Below are positions 1 through 8,519 of a DNA stretch of 64,000 nucleotides, one piece after another. The stretch spans positions 124,001 through 188,000 of the forward strand of contig NZ_BMTL01000001.1 in NCBI RefSeq assembly GCF_014649655.1. Direction: 5' to 3'. A program made the translations under genes and the position numbers. Source of the DNA: Streptomyces humidus. Lineage in GTDB: Bacteria > Actinomycetota > Actinomycetes > Streptomycetales > Streptomycetaceae. Numbering within the stretch: position 1 is the first letter of the stretch; each line of letters opens with the position of its first letter. Below the pieces are notes generated by a model. It did not search any database and had not been told where the DNA came from. It was given only the letters and a program-made list of their open reading frames with translations.

Positions 1-254
1 GCGTGGGTGGACAGGCGGTTCGACTGGCGGGCGTAGCCGACGGCCGCGTGCACCATGGACTGCTCGTTGCGGCCCTGGTGGAAGGGCATGTCGTCGCCGT
101 ACTCGACCAGCGCCTGGCCGAGGCCGGCGACGTTGCCGTGGCCGAAGATGCCCCAGGTCGCGCCGATCAGCCGCTGCCTCGTGCCGTCGCGCTCGGTGTA
201 CTGGGCGGCGAGGAAGCGCACCAGCGCCTGGGCCACGGTGAGCCTGGTGGTCAT
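1..254 (-). CDS. iolD: 3D-trihydroxycyclohexane-1,2-dione hydrolase, N-terminal part (runs off window)
   Basis: TPP-dependent enzyme that opens the ring of 3D-(3,5/4)-trihydroxycyclohexane-1,2-dione to 5-deoxy-glucuronate in inositol catabolism. Only the first 84 or so residues are present, starting MTTRLTVAQALVRFLA. The visible stretch has the N-terminal TPP-enzyme pattern with GHGNVAGLGQAL and the glutamate-containing HQGRNEQSMVHAAVGYA, where the Glu should activate the thiamine cofactor. The start ATG overlaps the iolB stop in an ATGA junction, so translation is probably coupled. It is the last visible gene of the iolC - aldolase-fold - iolB - iolD operon. The family call is firm; the rest of the protein cannot be judged. 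Confidence 0.9.
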   Translation of the reverse strand, partial: MTTRLTVAQALVRFLAAQYTERDGTRQRLIGATWGIFGHGNVAGLGQALVEYGDDMPFHQGRNEQSMVHAAVGYARQSNRLSTH

Positions 255-1081
255 CGGTAACCCCCTTCTGCGTGGGCCGGGTGGAAGCAGATCCGCCATT
301 CGCGGGTCTCGCCGGGGCCGGCCATGACGTTGAGGTAGTACATGGCGTGGCCCGGCTGGGCGATCGACGGGCCGTGCCAGCCGTCGGGGACGAGGACGGC
401 GTCGCCGGACCGGACCTCGGCGAGGACGTCGGATCCGCCCTCGCGGGAGGGGGACACGCGCTGATAGCCGAACCCGTGCGGGCCGTCGATCTCGAAGTAG
501 TAGATCTCCTCGAGTTCGGCCTCCTCGCCCGGCCGGTGCTCGTCGTGCTTGTGCGGCGGGTACGAGGACCAGTTGCCGCCGGGGGTGACCACCTCGACGG
601 CGATCAGCTTGTCGCAGTCGAAGGCGTCGGCGGAGGCGAAGTTGCGCACATGGCGCAACTGGCTGCCGCTGCCGCGTTCTTCGACGGGGACCTCCGGCGC
701 GGGGCCGTAGCGGGCGGGGAGTCGTCGCTCGCACTTCGCTCCTGCCAGGGCGAAGCGGCCTCCCGCGCCGGAGGCGATCTGGACCCGGGCGTCGCGGGGA
801 ACGTACGCGAAGTCGGAGACCGACGCGAACACCGTTTCCCTGCCCAGGAGTTGGAACTCGTCTTCGTCTGTGCGCACGGTACATCCGCCGGCGAGGGGGA
901 GGACGATCCACTCGCTGTCACCGGTGGTGAAGGTGTGGGCGCCGCCCGGCTCCAGCTCGACGATCCGCAGGCTGCAGTGATCCCAGCCGGCCCGGCGGGG
1001 GTCGATGTCGAGCGTGTAGTGGTCGCCGGCGGTCGTGCCCCGCGGGATGTACAGGTCGGGTTGCGGCTCTGTGTTCGTCAT
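251..1081 (-). CDS. iolB: 5-deoxy-glucuronate isomerase
   Basis: Converts 5-deoxy-glucuronate to 2-deoxy-5-keto-gluconate in the cytosolic myo-inositol pathway. The 276-residue length fits IolB. Cupin-type metal-binding features are visible: WSSYPPHKHDEH followed by EEIYYFEI in the second half, and GDAVLVPDGWHGPS near the end. The ATG lies seven bases after the upstream stop codon, and GAGGG overlaps that stop as its ribosome binding site. The 3' end overlaps iolD by four bases. Its position between the aldolase-fold gene and iolD is the usual actinobacterial inositol arrangement. Function rests on family resemblance and context. Confidence 0.93.
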   Translation of the reverse strand: MTNTEPQPDLYIPRGTTAGDHYTLDIDPRRAGWDHCSLRIVELEPGGAHTFTTGDSEWIVLPLAGGCTVRTDEDEFQLLGRETVFASVSDFAYVPRDARVQIASGAGGRFALAGAKCERRLPARYGPAPEVPVEERGSGSQLRHVRNFASADAFDCDKLIAVEVVTPGGNWSSYPPHKHDEHRPGEEAELEEIYYFEIDGPHGFGYQRVSPSREGGSDVLAEVRSGDAVLVPDGWHGPSIAQPGHAMYYLNVMAGPGETREWRICFHPAHAEGGYR

Positions 1082-1088
1082 GCGGCCC

Positions 1089-1982
1089 TCACAGCAGTCC
1101 TACGGCGGTGTCCACGGCGGCGGCGACGTTCCCGTCCGCCGGGTACAGCAGCGAGCGTCCGACCACCAGGCCCCGGACGGTGGGCAGTTGCAGCGCCCCG
1201 CGCCACTTCTCGTACGCGCCGTCCTGTTCCTCGACGGAGCCGCCGACCTCGCCGCCCAGCAGGACGGCGGGCAGGGTGGAGGTCTCCATGACCTGGGCCA
1301 TGTCGTCGGGGTTGTCGGTGACGGGCACCTTCAGCCAGGTGTAGGCGGAGGTGCCGCCCAGGCCGGAGGCGATGGCGATCGACCGGGTGACGGCCTCGGC
1401 GGACAGGTCGTTGCCCAGTCTGCCGTCGGGGCCGCGCCGGCTGATGAACGGCTCGACGAAGAGGGGGAGCCCGCGGGCGGCCATGTCGTCGACGGCTCGG
1501 GCGGTGGTCTCCAGGGTGGTGAGGGAGCCCGGGTCGTCGTAGTCGATGCGCAGCAGCAGCTTTCCCGCGTCGAAGTTCAGCCGCTCGATGTCCTCGGCAC
1601 GGTGCCCGGTGAAGCGGTCGTCGAGCTCGAAGACGGCGCCCTGGAGGCCGCCGCGGTTCATGGAGCCCATGACGACCTTGCCGTCGAGGGCGCCGAGCAG
1701 CAGCAGGTCGTCGAGGATGTCGGCGGTCGCGAGGACGCCGTCGACACCGGGCCGGGACAGTGCGAGGCAGAGGCGTTCGAGCAGGCCGGCGCGGTTGGCC
1801 ATGGCCAGCCGGTCCCCGCCGACGCCGAGTGCGCCGCGGGCCGGATGGTCGGCGGCGACGATCATCAGCCGGCCGGAGTCGCCCAGCAGCGGCCGGCGCG
1901 GCCGGCGGGCGGCCGCCTCGGCGATCGCCTCGGGGTGCTGCGAGCGCAGCCGGACGAGTTCAGCGACGTCGACGTTCGTCAC
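1089..1982 (-). CDS. Cgl0158-type (beta/alpha)8 aldolase-fold protein of the inositol operon
   Basis: A 297-residue TIM-barrel protein starting at GTG (VTNVDVAELVRL). That start overlaps the iolC stop as GTGA; a longer reading frame to 2045 would run into iolC and is not favoured. The family resembles class I deoxyribose-phosphate-type aldolases and is regularly found beside iolC in actinobacteria. Visible motifs are LMIVAADHPARGA near the N-terminus, LLLRIDYDD with a possible active-site region in the middle, and GLVVGRSLLYP near the C-terminus, a phosphate-binding type turn. By position it may cleave 2-deoxy-5-keto-gluconate-6-phosphate, the step done by IolJ elsewhere; that is inference. 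No separate iolJ is seen in the window. Confidence 0.8.
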   Translation of the reverse strand: MTNVDVAELVRLRSQHPEAIAEAAARRPRRPLLGDSGRLMIVAADHPARGALGVGGDRLAMANRAGLLERLCLALSRPGVDGVLATADILDDLLLLGALDGKVVMGSMNRGGLQGAVFELDDRFTGHRAEDIERLNFDAGKLLLRIDYDDPGSLTTLETTARAVDDMAARGLPLFVEPFISRRGPDGRLGNDLSAEAVTRSIAIASGLGGTSAYTWLKVPVTDNPDDMAQVMETSTLPAVLLGGEVGGSVEEQDGAYEKWRGALQLPTVRGLVVGRSLLYPADGNVAAAVDTAVGLL

Positions 1983-2956
1983 CGGACGGCCCCCGCCTCG
2001 ATCGCCGCTTCCACCTCGGCCGGAGTGGGCATCGCGGAGGAGCACTCCAGACGGGAGGCGACGATGGCGCCGGCCGCGTTGGCGTGGCGCATGATCTTCT
2101 CCAGGTCCCAGCCGGCGAGCAGGCCGTGGCAGAGGGACCCGCCGAACGCGTCGCCGGCCCCGAGGCCGTTGAGGACGTCGACCGGCAGCGGCGGGACCTC
2201 GACGGACTCGCCCTCGCGGTTCACGGCGAGGACGCCCTTGGGGCCCTGCTTGACCACGGCGAGTTCGACGCCGGCGTCCAGCAGCGCCCGTGCCGCGGCC
2301 CGCGGCTCGCGCACCCCGGTGGCGACCTCCACCTCGTCGAGGTTTCCGACGGCGACGGTGGTGTGCTTCAGCGCCTCGGCGTAGAACGGGCGGGCCGCCT
2401 CGGCCGGGGTGCCCCCGGACGCGTCCGTGCGGTCGTTCCAGAACATCGGCCGCCAGTCGAGGTCGAAGACCGTGATGCCGGCCTTCGCCCGGTGGGCGAG
2501 GGCGGCGAGGGTCGCCGTGCGGCTGGGCTCCTCGCTCAGGCCGGTGCCGGTGACCCAGAAGACCCGGGTCTCGCGGACGGCGTCGAGGTCGAGCTCATGG
2601 GCGTCGATCTCCAGGTCCGGCGCCTTGGGCTGCCGATAGAAGTACAGCGGGAAGTCGTCCGGCGGGAAGATCTCGCAGAAGGTGACCGGTGTGGGCAGCA
2701 CGGGCACGGCCGTGACCCAGCGGTCGTCCACGCCGAAGCCGCGCAGGGCCTCGTGCACATACGTGCCGAACGGGTCGTCGCCGGTGCGGGAGATCAGCGC
2801 CGTCCGCCGGCCGAGCCGGGCCGCGGCGACGGCGACGTTGGCCGCCGATCCCCCCAGGAACTTCCCGAAGGACGTGACCTGCGGGAGCGGGACGCCCGTC
2901 TGCAGCGGATAGAGGTCCACCCCTGTCCGCCCCATGGTGATCAGGTCGTACGCCAT
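1979..2956 (-). CDS. iolC: 5-dehydro-2-deoxygluconokinase
   Basis: PfkB-family sugar kinase of 325 residues that phosphorylates 2-deoxy-5-keto-gluconate. Family features are the N-terminal MGRTGVDLYPLQTGV, the GGSAANVAVAAARLG glycine-rich motif, and the C-terminal signature LNGLGAGDAFGGSL with the catalytic Asp in GAGDAF. The start at 2956 is chosen because GAAGGGAA lies just upstream; a longer frame to 3037 lacks such a site. It is the first gene of the minus-strand inositol operon and overlaps the next gene by four bases. A sigma70-like promoter (TTGACA, 18 bp, TAGAAA) precedes it. Confidence 0.93.
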   Translation of the reverse strand: MAYDLITMGRTGVDLYPLQTGVPLPQVTSFGKFLGGSAANVAVAAARLGRRTALISRTGDDPFGTYVHEALRGFGVDDRWVTAVPVLPTPVTFCEIFPPDDFPLYFYRQPKAPDLEIDAHELDLDAVRETRVFWVTGTGLSEEPSRTATLAALAHRAKAGITVFDLDWRPMFWNDRTDASGGTPAEAARPFYAEALKHTTVAVGNLDEVEVATGVREPRAAARALLDAGVELAVVKQGPKGVLAVNREGESVEVPPLPVDVLNGLGAGDAFGGSLCHGLLAGWDLEKIMRHANAAGAIVASRLECSSAMPTPAEVEAAIEAGAVR

Positions 2957-3040
2957 CGAGTTCCCTTCGCAATCGGCTCGCCCCCGAGAAGACCGCTCAC
3001 GGGACGTCCGCGGCGCACGTCCCGTATCGGCTCTCACGGC

Positions 3041-3127
3041 TTTCTAGTCCCGCACGACGGGCCCTGTCAATGTTTTGTCCAGACATTCGGACCAGCCCTT
3101 GACACCCCCTCGGTGAGACCGCACTCT
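3041..3127. promoter_or_regulatory. Divergent promoters between iolC and the IolE-like gene
   Basis: Reading leftward, TTGACA (3070-3065) is followed after 18 bp by TAGAAA (3046-3041), a strong sigma70-type promoter for iolC. Reading rightward, TTGACA (3099-3104) is followed after 17 bp by the weaker CACTCT (3122-3127). Between them are AATGT-N9-ACATT (3069-3087) and, inside it, TGTC-CA-GACA (3076-3085). This palindrome abuts the leftward -35 box, as a repressor operator might. Elements are seen; their function is inferred. Confidence 0.6.
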
Positions 3128-3134
3128 GACGGCC

Positions 3135-4052
3135 ATGACGTCGTTGTCACCTGAGTCCTCACTTTCCCGCATCCGGATCGGATCGGCCCCCGACAGCTGG
3201 GGCGTCTGGTTCCCGGACGATCCCGCCCAGGTCCCCTGGCGGCGCTTCCTCGACGAGGTCGCGCAGTCCGGCTACGAGTGGATCGAGCTGGGCCCCTACG
3301 GGTACCTGCCCACCGATCCCGCCGTGCTCGCCGAGGAGACGTCGAAGCGCGGGCTCAAAGTGTCGGCGGGCACGGTCTTCACCGGGCTGCACCACGGCGA
3401 GGCCGTGTGGGAGAAGACCTGGGCGCACGTCGCGGACAACGCGGTGCTCGCCCAGGCGATGGGCGCCCGCCACCTGGTCGTCATCCCGTCGTTCTGGCGG
3501 GACGACAAGACCGGTGACGTGCTGGAACCGGACACGCTGACCCCCGAGCAGTGGCGCAACCTGACCTCGCTGACCGAGCGGCTGGGCAAGGAGGTGCGCG
3601 AGCGCTACGGACTCCGGATCGTCGTGCACCCGCACGCCGACACCCACATCGACAGCGAGGAGAACGTCGTCCGGTTCCTGGACGGCACCGACTCCGACCT
3701 GGTCTCGCTGTGCCTGGACACCGGGCACTACGCGTACTGCGGCGGCGACAGCGTCAAGCTGATCGAGACCTACGGGGAGCGCATCGGCTACCTGCACCTC
3801 AAGCAGGTCGACCCGGAGATCCTGGCGGACGTGCGGGCGAAGGGGACGCCGTTCGGGCCGGCCGTGGCCCAGGGCGTGATGTGCGAACCCCCGACCGGGG
3901 TACCCGCGCTGGGGCCGGTCCTGGAGGCGGCGCAGAAACTGGACGTGGACCTGTTCGCGATCGTCGAACAGGACATGTACCCGTGCGCGCCGGACACCCC
4001 CCTGCCCATCGCGCAGCGGACGCGGGCCTTCCTGCGGTCCTGCGGGGCGTAG
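3135..4052 (+). CDS. IolE-like sugar phosphate isomerase/epimerase (AP endonuclease 2 fold)
   Basis: A 305-residue xylose-isomerase-like TIM barrel, probably an inosose dehydratase or epimerase of inositol catabolism. Visible features: IRIGSAPDSWGVWFPDD at the start of the barrel, and metal-ligand candidates in WIELGPYG (Glu), VVHPHADTH (His), SLCLDTGHYAYC (Asp/His), HLKQVD and AIVEQDMY (Glu). It diverges from the iolC operon and shares its control region. No Shine-Dalgarno sequence precedes the ATG, and the predicted transcription start falls about one base upstream, so the mRNA may be leaderless. The name IolE is suggested by context; the exact substrate is not proven. Confidence 0.75.
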   Translation: MTSLSPESSLSRIRIGSAPDSWGVWFPDDPAQVPWRRFLDEVAQSGYEWIELGPYGYLPTDPAVLAEETSKRGLKVSAGTVFTGLHHGEAVWEKTWAHVADNAVLAQAMGARHLVVIPSFWRDDKTGDVLEPDTLTPEQWRNLTSLTERLGKEVRERYGLRIVVHPHADTHIDSEENVVRFLDGTDSDLVSLCLDTGHYAYCGGDSVKLIETYGERIGYLHLKQVDPEILADVRAKGTPFGPAVAQGVMCEPPTGVPALGPVLEAAQKLDVDLFAIVEQDMYPCAPDTPLPIAQRTRAFLRSCGA

Positions 4053-4106
4053 GACCCTCCCGGCGTATCGCGCGTCGTGCGCCCCGCGCACACCGGTGCG
4101 TCAGAT

Positions 4107-4173
4107 GTGTCACCCGTGTCACAAACGCCACCCTTTCGTCACACATGTCACGTGTACGCGGGTTCTCTGTCAC
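4107..4173. promoter_or_regulatory. Cluster of TGTCAC direct repeats upstream of the small HTH gene
   Basis: TGTCAC occurs at 4108-4113, 4117-4122, 4146-4151 and 4168-4173, with CGTCAC at 4137-4142. The first two and the CGTCAC/4146 pair are each spaced nine bases apart, giving two matched pairs 29 bp apart. Head-to-tail repeats of this spacing suit small MerR-like DNA-binding proteins such as BldC, one of which is encoded just downstream. An operator role is inferred. Confidence 0.45.
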
Positions 4174-4307
4174 CGTCCGTCGACAGCCGCTTCCGCACGG
4201 TCACCGGACGCCGTTCATTGGGCACAGGCTTGGTGATCGCCAGCGCAGCGCCGGCTCCCCCGGGCGGCCTCCCGGCCGCCGCCCGCGCGCGCACGGAGGT
4301 ACAGCTC

Positions 4308-4508
4308 ATGACCGACCGAAGGCTCTGGTCGTACAAGGAGATCGCGGCGCACATCAAGGTGCAGCCGGACACCGTACGGTCGTACCGCAAACACGGACTC
4401 CTGCCCCCGCCCGACCACGTCGAGGGCGGCAAGCCCTACTGGTACGCCGACACCGTCCGCGCCTGGGTCGCCTCCCGCCCGGGCAACCGCGGACGAACCG
4501 CGGGCTGA
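4308..4508 (+). CDS. Small MerR-like/BldC-sized helix-turn-helix protein
   Basis: A 66-residue protein that is essentially one winged helix-turn-helix domain: LWSYKEIAAHIKVQPDTVRS forms the HTH, followed by YRKHGLLPPPDHVEGGKPYW and a closing helix ADTVRAWVASR. The size and the LPPPD...GKPYW wing recall excisionase/MerR-type and BldC-type regulators, but it is not BldC itself. The ATG at 4308 is chosen because GGAGG (4295-4299) sits at good spacing; the frame is open further upstream but without such a site. It lies alone between the IolE-like gene and a terminator. The TGTCAC repeats upstream suggest autoregulation (inference). Confidence 0.75.
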   Translation: MTDRRLWSYKEIAAHIKVQPDTVRSYRKHGLLPPPDHVEGGKPYWYADTVRAWVASRPGNRGRTAG

Positions 4509-4529
4509 CCGGGCCCGCAGTGCCGGCAG

Positions 4530-4564
4530 CTGTGCCCCACCGCCACCCGGCGCGTGGGGCACAG
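4530..4564. terminator. Bidirectional hairpin terminator
   Basis: CTGTGCCCCAC (4530-4540) and GTGGGGCACAG (4554-4564) form an 11-bp perfect stem with a 13-base loop. It lies between the convergent ends of the HTH gene and the alcohol dehydrogenase gene, so it can serve both. Confidence 0.65.
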
Positions 4565-4638
4565 TGCCGTGGGCCGCGGCGCGCACCGCGATCCCCGCCG
4601 CGAGCGGACCGGGCCGCGCCGGGCGGACGGACGGCCGG

Positions 4639-5682
4639 TCAGGCCCAGGGCTCGATGACCGTCACTCCCGCGCCCGGCGCCGTGCCCAGGGCGGCCAGCG
4701 CGGCCGGCGCGTCGTCCAGCGTGATCGTCGACGTCACCAGGAGATCGGGGCGCACGGCCGCGGAGCGGACCATTTCCAGCATCGCGGGATAGGCGTGGGC
4801 AGCCATGCCGTGACTGCCCAGGAGCTCCAGTTCCAGGGCGATGGCACGGGCCAGCGGCACGGGGGTGGAGCCGTCCCGCGAGGGCAGCAGCCCGACCTGG
4901 ACGTGCCGGCCCCGGCGGCGCAGCCCGTTCACCGAGGCGGCGCAGGTGGCGGGCGAGCCGAGAGCGTCGAGCGAGAGATGCGCGCCGCCGCCGGTCAGCT
5001 CGCGGACGGCCTCCGCCGTGTCCGGCACGCGCGCCGCGTCCACGCACTCCGCCGCGCCGAAGCGGCGCGCCAGCTCCAGGGCCCGGGGCGAGACGTCCAC
5101 CGCGACCACCCGCGCCCCGCTCGCCGCCGCGATCATCACCGCGGACAGGCCCACGCCTCCGCAGCCGTGCACCGCCACCCACTCCCCCGCCGCGAGGCGG
5201 CCCTGGTGCACGACCGCCCGGAACGCCGTGGCGAACCGGCAGCCGAGGGACGCGGCGGTGGCGTACGACAGGTCGTCCGGGACCCCGACGAGGTTGACGT
5301 CGGCGTGTTCCAGGGCCACGTACCGGGCGAAGGAACCCCAGTGCGTGAAGCCGGGCTGGGTCTGACGTTCGCACACCTGGTGATCGCCGGCCGCGCAGGA
5401 CGGGCAGCTGCCGCAGCCGCACACGAAGGGGACGGTGACCCGGTCGCCGGCCTTCCAGCGGGTGACCCGGGAGCCCGTCTCCGCCACCACCCCGGCGAGT
5501 TCGTGACCGGGGACGTGCGGCAGCACGACGTCCGGGTCGTGGCCCATCCAGGCGTGCCAGTCGCTGCGGCACAGGCCGGTGGCCTCGACGCGCACCACCA
5601 CCCCGTGCTCGGCGGGCCGCGGGTCGGGCACCTCCCGCACCTCGGCCGGTTCCCCGAACCGTTCGAACACCACAGCCCGCAT
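4639..5682 (-). CDS. Zinc-dependent alcohol dehydrogenase family protein
   Basis: Medium-chain dehydrogenase/reductase of 347 residues. Visible: the catalytic zinc region [16 protein letters not shown] and [12 protein letters not shown], the structural zinc cysteines in [17 protein letters not shown], and the NAD(P)-binding [10 protein letters not shown] near the middle. It oxidises an unknown alcohol in the cytosol. The start MRAVVFERF at 5682 is the typical family N-terminus; the frame extends to 5757 but adds only a basic leader unlike the family. It is transcribed away from the copper operon and ends at the terminator at 4530-4564. The substrate cannot be told from sequence. Confidence 0.88.
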   Translation of the reverse strand: MRAVVFERFGEPAEVREVPDPRPAEHGVVVRVEATGLCRSDWHAWMGHDPDVVLPHVPGHELAGVVAETGSRVTRWKAGDRVTVPFVCGCGSCPSCAAGDHQVCERQTQPGFTHWGSFARYVALEHADVNLVGVPDDLSYATAASLGCRFATAFRAVVHQGRLAAGEWVAVHGCGGVGLSAVMIAAASGARVVAVDVSPRALELARRFGAAECVDAARVPDTAEAVRELTGGGAHLSLDALGSPATCAASVNGLRRRGRHVQVGLLPSRDGSTPVPLARAIALELELLGSHGMAAHAYPAMLEMVRSAAVRPDLLVTSTITLDDAPAALAALGTAPGAGVTVIEPWA

Positions 5683-5772
5683 GCGCCCTCGCCTTCGGCT
5701 TCTCCGTCGCAGATCACCGCGAACGCTAGCCGCCCGTGCCGGGCCTGTCGCCGCCACGCCCGGACACCCTTC

Positions 5773-5800
5773 TTGGGTAAATACCCCCTAGGGGTATACT
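5773..5800 (+). promoter_or_regulatory. CsoR-type copper operator embedded in the copZ promoter
   Basis: TTGGGT (5773-5778) and TATACT (5795-5800), 16 bp apart, form a sigma70-like promoter. The spacer holds ATACCCCCTAGGGGTAT (5781-5797), with arms ATACCCC and GGGGTAT around CTA. This matches known actinobacterial CsoR sites in form. Binding of apo-CsoR would occlude the -10 box, and Cu(I) would release it. No csoR gene lies in the window. Confidence 0.8.
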
Positions 5801-5862
5801 GTGAGGTAACGGGAGACCTTCGCGGCCCCGCACGCCCCGCCTGCCTCCACGAGGAGAACGAC

Positions 5863-6102
5863 ATGACCACTCAGACCGACACCCCGGGCTCCGTCACCAC
5901 CGTCTACCAGGTGAGCGGCATGAGCTGCGGCCACTGCGAGGGCGCCGTCTCCGGCGAACTCTCGGAGCTCGCCGGTGTCACCTCGGTGCAGGCCGTCGCC
6001 TCGACCGGCGAGGTCACGGTCGTCTCCGCCGCCGCGCTCGACGAGGCCGCGGTGCGCGCCGCCGTGGACGAGGCCGGCTTCGAGCTGGTCGGCCAGGCCT
6101 GA
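5863..6102 (+). CDS. copZ: Copper chaperone (CopZ-type HMA domain protein)
   Basis: A 79-residue cytosolic metallochaperone with one heavy-metal-associated domain. The Cu(I) ligands are Cys22 and Cys25 in GMSCGHCEGAV, followed by the usual beta-alpha-beta pattern VTSVQAVASTGEVTVVS and a C-terminal helix. Length and motif fit CopZ. GAGGAG (5851-5856) is seven bases upstream of the ATG. It is the first gene after the CsoR-type operator and lies 134 bp ahead of the copper ATPase, to which it would deliver Cu(I). Confidence 0.92.
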   Translation: MTTQTDTPGSVTTVYQVSGMSCGHCEGAVSGELSELAGVTSVQAVASTGEVTVVSAAALDEAAVRAAVDEAGFELVGQA

Positions 6103-6236
6103 CCGCCCCGCGCCCGCCGGGCGCCCGCCCCGCGTCGCCGCCTGCCCGCGACCCGGGGAAACCCTGCACCCGCCGGGCCGTGCCGACCAGCTGATACTGG
6201 TTCCGTACGGCCCGGCCCGCTTCCTGGAGCACGGAC

Positions 6237-8519
6237 ATGACCAGCACCGCCACCCCACCGCCGACCGCACAGCCGCCGGCCCCGACCGCCGAGGTGGAAC
6301 TGATCGTCGGCGGGATGACCTGCGCTTCCTGCGCGGCCCGCGTGGAGAAGAAGCTCAACCGCATGGACGGCGTCACCGCGACGGTCAACTACGCCACGGA
6401 GAAGGCCAAGGTCAGCTATCCGGCCGGCGTCGAGGTCGCCGATCTCATCGCGACCGTGGTGAAGACCGGATACACCGCCGAGGCGCCCGCGCCCGAGCCG
6501 GTCCGGCAGAGCCGGACCCACGATCACGGCGTGGACGGCGGGAAAAGCAGCGAGAGCGCGACCGCGGATCCCGAGCTCGCGGGCCTGCGCCACCGGGTTC
6601 TCGTCTCCGCGCTGCTCGCCGCGCCGGTCGTCCTGCTCGCGATGGTCCCGGCCCTGCAGTTCGACAACTGGCAGTGGCTGTCGCTGACGCTCGCCGCGCC
6701 CGTGGTCGTGTGGGGCGGCGGGCCGCTGCACCGGGCCGCCTGGACGAACCTGCGGCACGGCGCGGCCACCATGGACACCCTCGTCTCCGTCGGCACGCTG
6801 GCCGCGCTCGGCTGGTCGCTGTGGGCGCTGTTCCTCGGCGACGCGGGCATGCCCGGCATGCGGCACCCGTTCGAGCTCACCGTCTCGCGCACGGACGGCG
6901 CCTCGACGATCTATCTGGAGGTCGCCGCCGGAGTCACCGTCTTCATCCTGCTCGGCCGCTACCTGGAGGCCCGCTCCAAGCGGCGCGCGGGGGCGGCCCT
7001 GCGGGCGCTGATGGAGCTGGGCGCGAAGGACGTGGCCGTGCTGCGCGGGGGCAAGGAGGTGCGGATACCGGTCGACGCCCTGGCGGTCGGCGACCGGTTC
7101 GTCGTACGGCCCGGAGAGAAGGTCGCCACCGACGGGACGGTCGTGGAGGGCGTGTCCGCCGTGGACGCCTCGATGCTGACCGGCGAGTCCGTGCCGGTGG
7201 ACGTCGGGCCCGGCGACACCGTCACGGGCGCGAGCGTGAACGCCGGCGGCCGGCTGGTCGTCGAGGCCGCCCGGGTCGGCGCGGACACCCGGCTCGCCCG
7301 CATGGCACGGCTGGTCGAGGAGGCGCAGAACGGCAAGGCCGAGGTCCAGCGGCTGGCCGACCGGATCTCCGGGATCTTCGTGCCCGTGGTGCTGCTGATC
7401 GCGGTCGCCGTCTTCGGCGGCTGGCTCGTCGCGACGGGCGACACGGTGGCCGCGTTCACGGCGGCCGTCGCGGTCCTGATCATCGCCTGCCCGTGCGCGC
7501 TCGGCCTCGCCACGCCCACCGCGCTGATGGTGGGCACCGGGCGGGGCGCCCAGCTCGGCATCCTCATCAAGGGCCCGGAGGTCCTGGAGTCCACGCGCCG
7601 CGTCGACACGGTCGTCCTGGACAAGACCGGGACCGTCACCACCGGCCGGATGACCCTGCAGGACGTGTGGGCCGTCGACGGCGTGGACGAGCGGGAGCTG
7701 CTGCGGCTGGCGGGCGCCCTGGAGCACGCCTCCGAGCATCCGGTGGCGCGGGCGGTCGCGGCGGGCGCCGCGGAGCGGGTCGGCGAGCTGCCGGCGGCCG
7801 AGCGGTTCGAGAACGTGCCCGGGCGGGGGGTGCGCGGGCAGGTGGAAGGCCGCGAGGTGGCGGTCGGGCGCCTCTTCGACTCCATCCCGCCGCAGGTGGC
7901 GCATGCCGCCGAGGAGGCCGAGCGGGACGGCCGCACGGCCGTCGTCGTGGGCTGGGACGGCGTGGCACGCGGGGTGCTCGCCGTCGCGGACGCGGTCAAG
8001 GAGACCAGCGCCGAGGCGGTCCGTGAACTGCGCGCGCTGGGCCTCACGCCGGTGCTGCTGACCGGGGACAACCAGGTGGTCGCCGAGGCGGTGGCGCGGG
8101 CCGTGGGGATCGACCGGGTGATCGCCGGGGTGCTGCCGGAGGACAAGGTCGACGTCGTCCGGCGGCTGCAGGACGAGGGGCGGGTCGTCGCCATGGTCGG
8201 GGACGGCGTCAACGACGCGGCCGCGCTCGCCGCCGCCGACCTGGGACTGGCCATGGGCACGGGCACGGACGCGGCCATCGAGGCGAGCGACCTGACGCTG
8301 GTGCGCGGGGACCTGCGGGTGGCCGCGGACGCGATCCGCCTGTCGCGGCGGACCCTCGCCACGATCAAGGGCAACCTGGTGTGGGCCTTCGGCTACAACG
8401 TGGCCGCGCTGCCGCTGGCCGCGGCGGGACTGCTGAACCCGATGATCGCGGGGGCGGCGATGGCGTTCTCGTCGGTGTTCGTCGTGACGAACAGTCTGCG
8501 GCTGCGCACGTTCACGTGA
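6237..8519 (+). CDS. copA: Copper-translocating P1B-type ATPase
   Basis: Inner-membrane Cu(I) exporter of 760 residues. Domains in order: one N-terminal HMA domain with GMTCASC (Cys29, Cys32); membrane helices from about 125; the actuator loop with TGES near 320; the membrane ion site CPC (Cys418, Cys420) in ACPCALGLATPTALM; phosphorylation Asp462 in DKTGT; nucleotide-binding HP in SEHPVARAV; GDGVND at 655-660; and two C-terminal helices. All key residues are present, so it should be active. It follows copZ and is probably under the same copper-responsive promoter. Confidence 0.95.
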   Translation: MTSTATPPPTAQPPAPTAEVELIVGGMTCASCAARVEKKLNRMDGVTATVNYATEKAKVSYPAGVEVADLIATVVKTGYTAEAPAPEPVRQSRTHDHGVDGGKSSESATADPELAGLRHRVLVSALLAAPVVLLAMVPALQFDNWQWLSLTLAAPVVVWGGGPLHRAAWTNLRHGAATMDTLVSVGTLAALGWSLWALFLGDAGMPGMRHPFELTVSRTDGASTIYLEVAAGVTVFILLGRYLEARSKRRAGAALRALMELGAKDVAVLRGGKEVRIPVDALAVGDRFVVRPGEKVATDGTVVEGVSAVDASMLTGESVPVDVGPGDTVTGASVNAGGRLVVEAARVGADTRLARMARLVEEAQNGKAEVQRLADRISGIFVPVVLLIAVAVFGGWLVATGDTVAAFTAAVAVLIIACPCALGLATPTALMVGTGRGAQLGILIKGPEVLESTRRVDTVVLDKTGTVTTGRMTLQDVWAVDGVDERELLRLAGALEHASEHPVARAVAAGAAERVGELPAAERFENVPGRGVRGQVEGREVAVGRLFDSIPPQVAHAAEEAERDGRTAVVVGWDGVARGVLAVADAVKETSAEAVRELRALGLTPVLLTGDNQVVAEAVARAVGIDRVIAGVLPEDKVDVVRRLQDEGRVVAMVGDGVNDAAALAAADLGLAMGTGTDAAIEASDLTLVRGDLRVAADAIRLSRRTLATIKGNLVWAFGYNVAALPLAAAGLLNPMIAGAAMAFSSVFVVTNSLRLRTFT

